DNA of 64,000 nt. Source: Rhodopirellula bahusiensis (GTDB lineage: Bacteria > Planctomycetota > Planctomycetia > Pirellulales > Pirellulaceae). The DNA lies in the NCBI RefSeq assembly GCF_002727185.1, contig NZ_NIZW01000011.1, positions 124,001 through 188,000 of the forward strand. The letters are read 5' to 3'. Shown here piece by piece: positions 39,664 to 49,341 of this stretch (positions within the stretch are counted from its first letter, which is position 1; each line of letters opens with the position of its first letter). Below the pieces are notes generated by a model that worked only from the letters and a program-made list of their open reading frames with translations, was not told the origin of the DNA and did no database searches. The position numbers were made by a program, and so were the translations under genes.

Positions 39664-42600
39664 ATGTTTTTCTCGAAGATGACCAGCTTTGCCACGCCCG
39701 CGATCCTGGCTGGGTTGCTGACATGCACCACAGTCTTAGCCGAGCGACCTCCGACGGGAGTTCCCGAAGGAGTCGAAAAGGTCCTGCGAATCGAACCGCG
39801 ACCCGGGAACGGTCGCAACAGTGAAGGTGACTTTGTTCGGCTGAAGGACGGCCGCTTGTTGCTGGTCTACACCAAGTTCATTGGAACGGGAGACCACGCG
39901 CCCGCCGAATTGGTTTCGCGGGTATCGGAAGATGGCGGTGTGACTTGGACGTCCGATGATGAATCCGTGATCGAACGTGGTGAGGAAGATGCGAACTTGA
40001 TGTCCGTTTCGTTGTTGCGGTTTCAAGATGGTCGGATCGGATTGTTCTACATCCGCAAGTACGATCCCACTCCAGAAGCCAAGCATTTGTTCCTGGACGA
40101 CATTTTGATGCGAACGAGTTTGGATGAGGGAGTGAGCTGGTCTGAACCAACTCGCATTGTTCCGAAAGACACCCCGTCGTACAGCGTCCTGAACAACGAC
40201 CGAGTGATCCAGCTTCGAAGTGGTCGATTGGTCGTTCCGTTGGCGGTCCACTATCGAGTCGGTTGGCCGGGATACCGCAAATCCGCTGAGATGGTTTGCT
40301 ACCTCTCCGATGACGGCGGGACAACTTGGCAACGCAGCACGAGTGCGTTGTCCTCAAAATCGCTTGCACAGGAACCGGGCGTGGTGGAGTTGAGCGACGG
40401 TCGGTTGATGATGTTTTGCCGGAGCGGAAAATTCCAGTTGCTGTCATATTCCGATGACCAGGGTGACACTTGGAGCGACTTGACGCCGTCCACCTTCACC
40501 CAGCCCACTGTTTCGCCCGCGTCGATCGAACGAATTCCATCGTCCGGCGATTTGTTGATGCTGTGGAACAATGGCGACGATGAACTGGCGATGAAAAAGC
40601 CGGTCGGTCGTCGGCCGTTCACCGCCGCGATCTCGAAAGATGATGGCCAAACTTGGCAGAACATCCACAATGTCGGAACCGACCCGGAGGGCTGGTATTG
40701 CTACACCGCGATTGAGTTCGTCGACGAGCATGTCTTGCTGGCCCATTGTGAATACCCACGACTCAATTCGTTGCAACTGACCCGCATCCCGGTGTCTTGG
40801 TTCTATCAAGGCGATGATGTCTCGGCCGATCAAGGACAGGATGCGGACAACTCACCGCAATCCACGCTGGACTATTCCGTGTCGTTGGAAGTTGCCCACC
40901 AGGGTTTTGATGGCAAAGAGTGCTGGGTGCATGCTCGTGTGGGAGCAATCCCCGGAGACGATGGAGAGCCGACCGCGGTGATGACGACTCAGAAGTTGTT
41001 GCTGTCGGGTTCGGATGTCTTCTACCGTTTGCATGAGTCCCGCAAGCCAGCAGGTGCGGACGCGTGGTCGGAACTGAGTCCCATCGATTCATTTTCTCGT
41101 CAGAAGGTCCAAGGCGATGTCACGCCAAGAGGCGGCGAAGCGGCACCTGAGTTGTTGAAAGAGGGTGACGAAACCACCGTCTGTGATTTTGTTCCTCAGT
41201 GGCATGCGGCAAGCCAACGTCTGCTGGGAATTGGACAAACGGTTTGGTATCGCAACAACCGAGTCATGCACGTTCGGCCCCGCGGGATTGCGTACGCCGT
41301 GGTGGATCCGAAGGACCAGCAGTGGAATGACTGGAAAGTCGTTGAGTTGCCGGACGAACCACGCTTTCGTAACGCGGGATCCGGAAGTGCTCAGCGAGTG
41401 GATCTGCCCGGCGGAGACGTGTTGGTGCCGGTTTACTGCAAGGAGCCCGATCGGAAACAATTCTCGACGTTGATCGTGTGTTGCCGATTCGATGGGGAGA
41501 CGCTGCACTACATCGAGCACGGGAATGCAATGACGATTCCGGTTGAAAGGGGTATGGCTGAACCGTCTCTGACGCATTTTGACGGACGATTCTACATGAC
41601 CATCCGAAACGACCAACATGGTTATGTCGCAACAAGTGACGATGGATTGCATTTTGATGAACCCCGGAGTTGGAGGTTCGACGACGGCGAGGATTTGGGA
41701 AGCTACAACACTCAGCAACACTGGGTGACCCACAGCAATGGGTTGTTTCTGGTCTACACACGTCGCGGTGCAAACAACGACCACGTTTTTCGAAACAGGG
41801 CTCCATTGTTCATTGCTCAGGTGGATCCACAGAAACTTTGCGTCATTCGATCCACCGAACGCGTCTTAGTGCCGGAGCATGGGGCGCGGCTCGGGAACTT
41901 CGGAGTCACTCGCGTTTCGCAAGACGAAACATGGGTCTCGGTGACCGAATGGATGCAACCCGCTGGAGTCGAGAAGCACGGCAGCGACAATCGAATCTTC
42001 ATCGCCAAGCTGAAATGGAGTCAGCCGAACGAACTCGCATCGATGGAGCACAACCCGGGGCTTGAAGCGGACCCGACTGCCTATTGCCAACCACCGAGAG
42101 AACTGGCGAAGGAGCTTGGTGACTGCCGGTCACCATTGATCTTCGAAGACGGGACGCGGGTTACGAAGGCGAGCAATTGGCCTCGCCGGCGTGAAGAGAT
42201 CCGTTCTCGGTGGGAATCATCGATGGGTGAGTGGCCGGCATTGATTTCGGATCCACAGGTGAAGATTTTGGAAACGGCCAAGGTCGATTCGTTGACGAAG
42301 CACACCGTTGAATTTCAGTGGACACCCACGGAGCGGACAACCGGCTACTTGCTGATTCCTGACACCCCAACATCAGCCTCCCGCAAGTTACCCGCGGTGT
42401 TGGCGGTTTACTACGAACCTGAAACGGCGATTGGTGAAGGCAAGCCACACCGTGACTTTGCGTTGCAGTTGGCTCGTCGAGGCTTCGTGACTCTTTCGAT
42501 CGGTACGACCGACGCCTCGCAAGCGAAGACCTATTCGCTGTATCATCCGTCGATCGATGACGCCTCAGTCCAGCCCTTGTCGATGCTGGCCTGCGCCGCT

Positions 42601-43149
42601 GCGAACGCTTGGCAGGTGTTGGCCGACCGCCCAGAAGTCGATGGGGATCGAATCGGCGTGGTGGGGCATTCCTTTGGCGGCAAGTGGGCGATGTTCGCAG
42701 CCTGCCTCTCTGAGCGTTTTGCTTGTGGCGTTTGGTCGGATCCGGGGATTGTGTTTGACGAATCGATGTCCGGCGTGAATTACTGGGAGCCTTGGTACCT
42801 AGGATATCACCCACGCCCGTGGAGAAGTCGCGGGATGATCACGGATGACAATCCGGCGAAGGGTTTGTACCCACATTTGGTGTCGGATGGACACGACTTG
42901 CACGAACTGCACGCGTTGATGGCGCCGCGACCGTTCCTCGTGTCCGGCGGATCAGCTGATCCGATTCACCGTTGGACAGCTCTCAATCATTCGGTCGCCG
43001 TCAATCAATTGCTCGGCCACGACGATCGAGTTGCAATGACAAATCGGGCTGATCACTCGCCCAATGCGGACTCCAACTCGTTGATTTATGCCTTCTTTGA
43101 CAAGCATTTAGCGAAGAACCGACAGGCATCAAACGACGAGTCGAATTGA
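39664..43149 (+). CDS. Secreted sialidase-like propeller fused to an alpha/beta hydrolase
   Basis: A 1161-residue exported protein. Signal peptide MFFSKMTSFATPAILAGLLT plus CTTVLA. Residues 30-480 form a sialidase-like propeller with Asp-box repeats VSEDGGVTWTSDDE, SDDGGTTWQRS, SDDQGDTWSDL, SKDDGQTWQN. Residues about 480-790 form a second propeller-like region (VATSDDGLHFDEPRSW). The last 350 residues are an alpha/beta hydrolase with GVVGHSFGGKWAMFAACLS (nucleophile Ser1003) and FLVSGGSADPIHRW, close to acetyl-xylan or dienelactone-type esterases. No signs of an anchor. It probably removes acyl groups from a glycan and splits or binds another residue. The ATG at 39664 is chosen because of the signal peptide; the open frame to 39427 is not coding-like. 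Confidence 0.8.
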   Translation: MFFSKMTSFATPAILAGLLTCTTVLAERPPTGVPEGVEKVLRIEPRPGNGRNSEGDFVRLKDGRLLLVYTKFIGTGDHAPAELVSRVSEDGGVTWTSDDESVIERGEEDANLMSVSLLRFQDGRIGLFYIRKYDPTPEAKHLFLDDILMRTSLDEGVSWSEPTRIVPKDTPSYSVLNNDRVIQLRSGRLVVPLAVHYRVGWPGYRKSAEMVCYLSDDGGTTWQRSTSALSSKSLAQEPGVVELSDGRLMMFCRSGKFQLLSYSDDQGDTWSDLTPSTFTQPTVSPASIERIPSSGDLLMLWNNGDDELAMKKPVGRRPFTAAISKDDGQTWQNIHNVGTDPEGWYCYTAIEFVDEHVLLAHCEYPRLNSLQLTRIPVSWFYQGDDVSADQGQDADNSPQSTLDYSVSLEVAHQGFDGKECWVHARVGAIPGDDGEPTAVMTTQKLLLSGSDVFYRLHESRKPAGADAWSELSPIDSFSRQKVQGDVTPRGGEAAPELLKEGDETTVCDFVPQWHAASQRLLGIGQTVWYRNNRVMHVRPRGIAYAVVDPKDQQWNDWKVVELPDEPRFRNAGSGSAQRVDLPGGDVLVPVYCKEPDRKQFSTLIVCCRFDGETLHYIEHGNAMTIPVERGMAEPSLTHFDGRFYMTIRNDQHGYVATSDDGLHFDEPRSWRFDDGEDLGSYNTQQHWVTHSNGLFLVYTRRGANNDHVFRNRAPLFIAQVDPQKLCVIRSTERVLVPEHGARLGNFGVTRVSQDETWVSVTEWMQPAGVEKHGSDNRIFIAKLKWSQPNELASMEHNPGLEADPTAYCQPPRELAKELGDCRSPLIFEDGTRVTKASNWPRRREEIRSRWESSMGEWPALISDPQVKILETAKVDSLTKHTVEFQWTPTERTTGYLLIPDTPTSASRKLPAVLAVYYEPETAIGEGKPHRDFALQLARRGFVTLSIGTTDASQAKTYSLYHPSIDDASVQPLSMLACAAANAWQVLADRPEVDGDRIGVVGHSFGGKWAMFAACLSERFACGVWSDPGIVFDESMSGVNYWEPWYLGYHPRPWRSRGMITDDNPAKGLYPHLVSDGHDLHELHALMAPRPFLVSGGSADPIHRWTALNHSVAVNQLLGHDDRVAMTNRADHSPNADSNSLIYAFFDKHLAKNRQASNDESN

Positions 43150-43292
43150 AGGAGTTCCGCAACGGGAACTCGGGGCAGGCAAAGACACACTGATTCAATC
43201 TGAAACACTCGCGGGTAGGAACCGATGGTATTGTGTTGCCATTGAAGAGGCGATCTACGCCGATTCCAGACACGTATCGATGGATGCTCTCG

Positions 43293-44378
43293 ATGTCTCG
43301 CAAGAAAAGCATGTTTTTCCGGATCGCCTTCTCGGCAATCGCTGTGACCATCGTGTCGCTGGTGTCGATCAGCGGTTTCGCTCAATTTCGGTTGCGTGCC
43401 AGGGCGACCGGAACGAGCGTTTCTTTTCAGCATGATGGAAAGGAACGGGAGTACCGAATTCACGTGCCGGGAAATTTGCCAGACGACTCAGAAGTCCCGC
43501 TGGTCGTGTGCTTTCATGGCGGAGGTGGCAACTCTCGAATGGCTTCCATGATGGGATTGACCCCCGTTTCTGATCGCGAGGGTTTCATTGCTGTGTACCC
43601 GAACGCGATCGACAAACACTGGAACGATGGTCGCGACTCACCCATGTTCGCCGAACACGACCAGGCGATTGATGACGCTGCTTTTGTGATGGAGTTGATC
43701 GAACGGGTCTGCAACGAACATCCCATTGATCGCGATCGCATCTTTGCGACCGGGATTTCCAATGGTGGATTCATGACTCAGCGTCTGGCCATTGAACACT
43801 CCGAAACGTTCGCGGCCGTTGCGGTTGTCATCGCGACCATGGGAGAACCGCTGAGCAAGCGATTCAAACCCGAATCACCGGTTTCGATTCTCTACATGAA
43901 TGGCACGAAGGATCGACTGGTTCCTTACGATGGTGGTCCGGTCGTCAAGCCTTTGATGAACCGATTCAATCGAGTCGAAGGCCACGAGGATGCACCACGT
44001 GGACGCGGTATATCAACCGACGACGCGGTCGCAAAATGGGTTGCTCACAACCAGACCAAACGCGACCCAAAGATTGAATTTGTCCCGGACATCGATGACG
44101 AAGACGGTTCGCACATCGAAAGCAGTCTTTGGGAAGGAGGCAAACGCGGCACTGCCGTGATGCTCCACAAGGTCGTTGGTGGTGGGCACGGCATCCCCGG
44201 CGGATCTCAGTATATGCCCGAACGCCTGATTGGAAAATCCAATCAAGACGTTAATGGCTTCGACTTGATCTGGGACTTTTTTCAAAAGCACGCGCGTGAA
44301 CCAGCCAAAGCCGGTTCTGACGCAACGGAGGAAGAAGTCGCTGCACAACCAGCCTCAGCAAACGCCACCTTCCAGTAG
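43293..44378 (+). CDS. Secreted PHB-depolymerase-like esterase
   Basis: A 361-residue exported serine hydrolase of the LpqC/PHB-depolymerase-like (feruloyl-esterase-like) group. A signal peptide of the type FFRIAFSAIAVTIVSLVSIS, then the oxyanion element VVCFHGGGGNSRMAS, the nucleophile motif ATGISNGGFMTQRL (Ser156), SILYMNGTKDRLVPYDGGP with the acid Asp, and VVGGGHGIPGGSQYMPER with the His. The C-terminal 30 residues are low complexity. It lies 143 bases after the sialidase-like gene. The substrate is likely an ester on a plant or algal polymer. Start alternatives 43284 and 43233 exist. Confidence 0.8.
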   Translation: MSRKKSMFFRIAFSAIAVTIVSLVSISGFAQFRLRARATGTSVSFQHDGKEREYRIHVPGNLPDDSEVPLVVCFHGGGGNSRMASMMGLTPVSDREGFIAVYPNAIDKHWNDGRDSPMFAEHDQAIDDAAFVMELIERVCNEHPIDRDRIFATGISNGGFMTQRLAIEHSETFAAVAVVIATMGEPLSKRFKPESPVSILYMNGTKDRLVPYDGGPVVKPLMNRFNRVEGHEDAPRGRGISTDDAVAKWVAHNQTKRDPKIEFVPDIDDEDGSHIESSLWEGGKRGTAVMLHKVVGGGHGIPGGSQYMPERLIGKSNQDVNGFDLIWDFFQKHAREPAKAGSDATEEEVAAQPASANATFQ

Positions 44379-44590
44379 TGGAGAGTCGCCCGACCTGACC
44401 GCGTTTGATGATCGGATGCAGAGCATTTGATGCATCCGTCACAACCGAACGGATCGGTACGGTGTGTTGTCAATGCGCTGACGTGCAGTTGGAAACACAT
44501 GCTCATTGAATCGTTCTGTGACCCACGCTTCCACCAGCAAAGCTGTTTGCTGAGAAGTTGTGAGTCCGTTGAACGATAGAAGAGAACTCG

Positions 44591-45094
44591 ATGAATTGCG
44601 AATCCTGCGGCGCACCGATTACACGGATGGGAAGGTTTGGACGCTATTTCTGTGACCACTGCGATAGAAAAGCAGTCGCGACTCCGCTGAAGGATTCCGC
44701 GGATGGCCTGGTTTTGACCGGCACAACCACGGACATTCCTTGCCTGACTTGTGAGGACACACAATTGGAGCTCGGTTCGCTCGACACCTATCCGGTGGAA
44801 GGCTGCCGGAGGTGTCAGGGTATCCTTCTCAAAAGCTCAGCGTTTGCCAAACTCATTCGAAAGCGAAGGGCATCCTACAACGGGGCCGATCACTCGGGAG
44901 AATTCGATCCAGCGTTGGATGGGCCGCGAGACTACCACTCACGATTGACTTGTCCAACGTGTTGCCTGTCCATGGATTCCTTCTTCTATGCCGGCCCGGG
45001 CCGCGTCGCGATTGACAGTTGCTGCCGGTGCGAAACCGTTTGGTTGGACTGTGGTGAGGTTTCTTCGATCATCGAAGCTCCCGGTCTCAGATGA
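44591..45094 (+). CDS. Zinc-ribbon (zf-TFIIB-like) protein
   Basis: A 167-residue cytosolic protein rich in Cys pairs: CESCGAPITRMGRFGRYFC plus DHC, then CLTCEDTQLELGSL with CRRCQGILLKSSAF, and a third pair CPTCCLSMDSFFYAGPGRVA with CCRCETVWLDCGEV. The CRRCQG and CETVWLDCGE endings are typical of zf-TFIIB-type ribbons found next to redox or membrane proteins. The ATG at 44591 follows AGAAGAGAACTCG. Probably nucleic-acid or protein binding. Confidence 0.75.
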   Translation: MNCESCGAPITRMGRFGRYFCDHCDRKAVATPLKDSADGLVLTGTTTDIPCLTCEDTQLELGSLDTYPVEGCRRCQGILLKSSAFAKLIRKRRASYNGADHSGEFDPALDGPRDYHSRLTCPTCCLSMDSFFYAGPGRVAIDSCCRCETVWLDCGEVSSIIEAPGLR

Positions 45095-45170
45095 AGTTAA
45101 GTTCCGTTCGCCAATCTGCTCGCGGCAGCGGCAACTAATCCAGCCAACCAAATCGCTCGCAATACCTGCA

Positions 45171-46463
45171 CTATTCTTCGATGCGGTAGATCGCGTCCGC
45201 TGTTCGTAGGATCAGTGCGGCACCGTCGACCGCCGCGGAAGCAAGCGTGCGTTCTTCCAGGTCGTTCTCCGCCAAAACCTTGTACCGCGGACCAGTGGCA
45301 ACCACGGTCGTCAGTCCTGATTCGTTGGTGTAGTAGATCCGGTTGTCGACCAAGACAGGTGACGATGAAAAACCGCCACCCACACGTTTTTTGTAGACAA
45401 CGTCACCCGTCGCCGCTTCCACGCACATCGCGATTCCGTCGTCGCTGACGGAATAAATGAATTCTTCGTCGGCCAGCATGGATGGTGTGTGCGGCACGTT
45501 CTTCTTGATCGACCATTTTAGATGGGTTTCGGTGACGTCACCTTTGCCAGTTGGATCGATCGCGAGCATGCTGGGCGTGTCGTAGCTGGTGGAGAGATAG
45601 ACCAAACCGTTGTGGTAGATCGGTTTGGGGATAACGGAGTAACCCGAGTATTGCACCTGCCAGATCACGTTCCCATTTGCGGGATCAATTGCCAGAACGC
45701 AGTCACTGCCCGGCGCGACGACCTGTTTCTGGCCATCGACAACGATCGTCAGTGGCGTGCAAAAAGAGAACTTGCGTGTCGCATCAACGGGCCGATCCAC
45801 TTCCCAAGCAACTTTGCCAGTTTCAGCATCCAAGGCGACAACTTTGGGATCCGTGGCTCCATCGCAGGTGAAGATCAGTTTGTCGTCGACCAGCACTGGC
45901 GTTCCTCCGTTTCCGTGGACTGGTTTGAAGAACAAGTCGCGATTCTTCCAAATAAGATTCCCGTCGAGATCAACGCAAGCGGTTCCTTGATATCCGAAGT
46001 GAACGAACACTCGGTTGCCGGCCACGATGGACGTGGGGCTGGCGTGTGAGTTCTTCTTGTGAATCTTCGGGCTCTTCTCCGCCGTTTGCTGCATCAGCGG
46101 AACAGACTTCAGAATCTTCCCGCTCTTCGCATTCAGGACGATCAGTGTTAGGTCGTACTCAGTCGCTCTCGATTCAGGATTTTGATCACCAGGAATGGCA
46201 GCTGAAACGTAGATCCGGCCGTTTGCAACGACGGGCGATGACCAGCCCTCACCTGGCAATGGCGTGCGAAACGCAATGTTCTTTTCACGTGACCATTCGG
46301 TTGGAACATCCGAGTTCTTTGCAGCGGTCCCGTTGCCCAAAGGTCCACGGAACACATTCCAATCTTCCGCCACGATCAATTGGTTGGACGAAATAGAAAC
46401 GCCAATGAAGGTCGCAGACACAAAGACGAGGCGGGCGAGTCTGCTGAATTTGAAAACAATCAT
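45171..46463 (-). CDS. Exported PQQ-type beta-propeller protein
   Basis: A 430-residue exported propeller of the PQQ-binding-like family (BamB-like). The signal peptide region is RLARLVFVSATFIGVSISSN. Repeats: WNVFRGPLGNGTAA, GEGWSSPVVANGRIYVSAAI, GTPVLVDDKLIFTCDGATDP with KVVALDAETGKVAWEVDR, then VVAPGSDCVLAIDPANGNVI and MCVEAATGDVVYKKRVGGGF. No calcium or quinone-site motif is distinct, so it is probably a structural or binding propeller. It is divergent from the BNR-type gene that follows at 46598, and the two may share the short region between them. Confidence 0.8.
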   Translation of the reverse strand: MIVFKFSRLARLVFVSATFIGVSISSNQLIVAEDWNVFRGPLGNGTAAKNSDVPTEWSREKNIAFRTPLPGEGWSSPVVANGRIYVSAAIPGDQNPESRATEYDLTLIVLNAKSGKILKSVPLMQQTAEKSPKIHKKNSHASPTSIVAGNRVFVHFGYQGTACVDLDGNLIWKNRDLFFKPVHGNGGTPVLVDDKLIFTCDGATDPKVVALDAETGKVAWEVDRPVDATRKFSFCTPLTIVVDGQKQVVAPGSDCVLAIDPANGNVIWQVQYSGYSVIPKPIYHNGLVYLSTSYDTPSMLAIDPTGKGDVTETHLKWSIKKNVPHTPSMLADEEFIYSVSDDGIAMCVEAATGDVVYKKRVGGGFSSSPVLVDNRIYYTNESGLTTVVATGPRYKVLAENDLEERTLASAAVDGAALILRTADAIYRIEE

Positions 46464-46597
46464 GAGGTCTGGGCTGCAAGAAACGACTGATGTGGGCACG
46501 CGAAGCAAATCTTGACTCATGATAGCCGATGATCAGTCAGGTAGAATTGGCGAAACGCAACAATGACGCCGACTCACCCGGACCAAACGAGTTCACC

Positions 46598-47890
46598 ATG
46601 ACGAGACGCCTCGACAATGATATTTCCGCTTCATTGACTCGGCGGAATTGGCTGATCTCAGCGGCGGCCAGCGGTGGCGTGATTCTAAGCAGCAACCGTG
46701 CTTCCGCGGATCAGACGGACGCACCCTCCACGCCTCACTTTTGGTACCGACTGGCTCCCGAGGGGCCGTACATCGATTCTCAACGAGAAAACCAAGCGTT
46801 CGGATTTGGTCAAGGCAAAATTTACCTGTCAGAAGACAACGGTCGCACTTGGCCGCACGACGCCATTTTTCGCGATGCGGAAAACATCACGTTCAGTTGC
46901 ATCCTCGGGAACGGAAACGTCCTGTTCGCAACGCTCACGCGATTGTTTCTCAGCACAGACAAACTGAAGACGTACAAGGAAGTTGTTGTTCAAGACGCCG
47001 ACGGCAACGACTATGTTCCGCACCAACCGCTCGATCCGGCGAATCCGGGCTGGTACTTTCATCCGCTCGATGGAGTTCACACCTGGGACGTGAATGGTTC
47101 CGAAATGTTGGTGTGGGGCAACTACTGCAACGTGCTGGGCGGAGCGGTACCGGTCAACATTTACTATTCGACCGACCAAGGCGAGACCGTCAAAATTGCG
47201 TACTCATTTGGTCAGAGTCCAACGTTCCAACAACCCGGCGCTGGGCCTGACGAACTACTCGGCGATCCAGACAATCCGGTCGTCTGCCGGCACATCCACT
47301 GTGTGACTTACAATCCTGCCGAGAACGCTTTCTACGCCTGCACGGGCGACCACGATCGCACCGATGCCGCCGGCAACAACCACCAGGAATGCCACTGGCT
47401 TCGCGGCACCTACGACACTGCGCACGATGCGTGGGATTGGACCGTGTTGGTGTCCGTCAATTCGAACTCTCGATACAAATCCGGAGGAATCAACTTCGTC
47501 GACGGGCAACTCTACTGGGCCGCCGATGCCAACGGAAAGAACGGCACGATGCCGCACGACCGCGGCATCTTCCTTTGTGCGCCGGGGGATCTAACGGATC
47601 CAACCAAGCATGAATTGTTGTTCAACCCACACTACGAATCCGCCAACATGATCATCGAAGATGGCGTGATCCTGTCTGCCCACTACGCTCCCGCGTCGCC
47701 CTACGCAACGGGAATCATCTATTCACCGGACTCGGGCAAGACATGGGCTCAATACGACCTGAAGGAGTTCGGGCAAAGAAGTGCAATCCGGTTCCACAAG
47801 AAAAACAGCGACGGCTGGTTTCGCGTCGATTTGCGGAAGGGATGGATCGAACGCGGCGAAGTCCTGTTCATCAAACCCAAACCAATTTGA
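46598..47890 (+). CDS. Exported BNR/sialidase-like propeller protein
   Basis: A 430-residue protein. The N-terminus has TRRNWLISAAASGGVILSS, a twin-arginine signal. Asp-box repeats: IYLSEDNGRTWPHDAIF, LFLSTDKLKTYKEVV, YYSTDQGETVKIAYSF and IIYSPDSGKTWAQYDL. Other features are GYHRP-free; His-Cys-rich VVCRHIHCVTYNPAENAFYA is unusual. A catalytic role is not assured, since the Arg triad of true sialidases was not identified. The ATG at 46598 fits the Tat motif; an ATG at 46529 is possible. Confidence 0.7.
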   Translation: MTRRLDNDISASLTRRNWLISAAASGGVILSSNRASADQTDAPSTPHFWYRLAPEGPYIDSQRENQAFGFGQGKIYLSEDNGRTWPHDAIFRDAENITFSCILGNGNVLFATLTRLFLSTDKLKTYKEVVVQDADGNDYVPHQPLDPANPGWYFHPLDGVHTWDVNGSEMLVWGNYCNVLGGAVPVNIYYSTDQGETVKIAYSFGQSPTFQQPGAGPDELLGDPDNPVVCRHIHCVTYNPAENAFYACTGDHDRTDAAGNNHQECHWLRGTYDTAHDAWDWTVLVSVNSNSRYKSGGINFVDGQLYWAADANGKNGTMPHDRGIFLCAPGDLTDPTKHELLFNPHYESANMIIEDGVILSAHYAPASPYATGIIYSPDSGKTWAQYDLKEFGQRSAIRFHKKNSDGWFRVDLRKGWIERGEVLFIKPKPI

Positions 47891-47971
47891 CGCTGTCCCG
47901 GAAGATTTTCACAGCATCTGAACCACACAAGCGAACCCGATCACATGGGATTCAAACCTTCCCACCGAACC

Positions 47972-49081
47972 ATGGCAAGAACTGCCTTTGCGCTGCTCTT
48001 CTCATTCTCATTCGCCTGGCCGATGTTTGCCCATGCGCAAACCGACATCGTCACGTTTGATTCCGTTCCCGACAAACGTGACTCGATCGATGCCGACGAG
48101 CCGATCGCGGAATCGTTCTCTGCCAAACAAGCTGCGGTCTATCTCGATCGTGCGTCGCTGACTTGGCAGAAAAAAAAGAAGTGTGTGACCTGCCACACCA
48201 ACATGCCCTACATGTTCGCTCGCCCCGCGTTGGCATCCATTCAGAATGATTCTGGCGAAGTCCGTGAGTTCTTCGAGCGGTACCGAACCGAGCGTTGGAA
48301 GACAAAGGCCCCCAAAGAAGCACAAGGATTCTGGGTGATCGTCGTGGCCGCCGGGTTGACGTTCAACGACATGCAAACGACCGGGCACCTCAGCCCGATC
48401 ACGCGCGATGTGCTGGACTTTTTATGGACCACGCAACGAGCCGATGGCGGATGGGACTGGCCTGATTGCGACTACGCTCCGATGGAGATCGATGACCACT
48501 TTGGAGTCACGCTGGCTGCGCTGGCCGTTGGCATCGCACCGGACGGATACGCGGAAACGGAATCCGCGAAGGCGGGCATTGCGAAGTTGCGAACCTACTT
48601 CAACAACAACCCGCCAAAGTCGCTGCACCATCGTGCCAATATCGCATGGTGTTCCCAGCGAATCGACGGCCTCATGACTGCGGACGAACGCCGAAGAACC
48701 GCGGAGGAACTGCTCTCGAAACAGTTGCCGGACGGTGGCTGGTCCACAGCCGGCTTCTTAAGCGATTGGAAAGGATTGGAATGCAACGACGGCGAACCGC
48801 TCGACACACAAATCAGCGACGGATACGGAACCGGATTGGTGATCGTGATCAGTCGTGAATTGGGAATTCCCGCGGGCGATCCACGCTTGCAAAAGGGAAT
48901 TCAATGGTTGCTCGTCAACCAGCGCGCAAGCGGAAAGTGGTTCACACGCTCGCCCGTCAACGACGCCGGCAACTTGATTTCCAACACAGGAACTGCCTAC
49001 GCGATCCTCGCACTCCAAAGCTGCGGTGAGCTCCCCGGTTGGCCATTTGAATCTCAAACGTCCGCTCCCTCAACGAATTGA
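47972..49081 (+). CDS. Exported alpha/alpha-toroid protein with a heme c motif
   Basis: A 369-residue exported protein. After a signal peptide (TAFALLFSFSFAWPMFAHA) comes WQKKKKCVTCHTNMPYMFAR, a single CVTCH heme site, then a toroid of the prenyltransferase/terpenoid-cyclase type with repeats WTTQRADGGWDWPDCDYAPM, EELLSKQLPDGGWSTAGFLS, and WLLVNQRASGKWFTRSPVND. The DxDD or DDxxD catalytic motifs of true cyclases were not found, so it is probably a squalene-cyclase-like fold reused in redox or binding. The ATG at 47972 is used; 47945 is possible. Confidence 0.75.
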   Translation: MARTAFALLFSFSFAWPMFAHAQTDIVTFDSVPDKRDSIDADEPIAESFSAKQAAVYLDRASLTWQKKKKCVTCHTNMPYMFARPALASIQNDSGEVREFFERYRTERWKTKAPKEAQGFWVIVVAAGLTFNDMQTTGHLSPITRDVLDFLWTTQRADGGWDWPDCDYAPMEIDDHFGVTLAALAVGIAPDGYAETESAKAGIAKLRTYFNNNPPKSLHHRANIAWCSQRIDGLMTADERRRTAEELLSKQLPDGGWSTAGFLSDWKGLECNDGEPLDTQISDGYGTGLVIVISRELGIPAGDPRLQKGIQWLLVNQRASGKWFTRSPVNDAGNLISNTGTAYAILALQSCGELPGWPFESQTSAPSTN

Positions 49082-49341
49082 ACGAAAACCCAATGTTTTT
49101 GCTAATTTTCCGCGAAGGCAGCTTTCGCCCCCCATCGTTGTTTTTGCGATTGTCTTGGTTAGGAATCGTGGTAGCCTGCAATGTTGGCCTGCGCGAAGCG
49201 TGCATTTAGGTGCCGCCAGCTGTTTCATCGTATCCGCGACTGCAAACTCCCTTTTCGCGATCCGCAGTTCGCTCTCGTTGTAGATTCTCTACGATAGACA
49301 AACCGCAGCAGGCCTATCGATGGCCCAAGGAGGCGATCTCA

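Noticed and set aside
46598-47890. Active sialidase (nanH)
   Set aside because: Asp boxes alone do not prove sialidase; the Arg triad and the FRIP motif were not found.
47972-49081. Genuine squalene-hopene cyclase
   Set aside because: It has a signal peptide and a heme motif, is only 369 aa instead of about 630-700, and lacks the DxDD motif.
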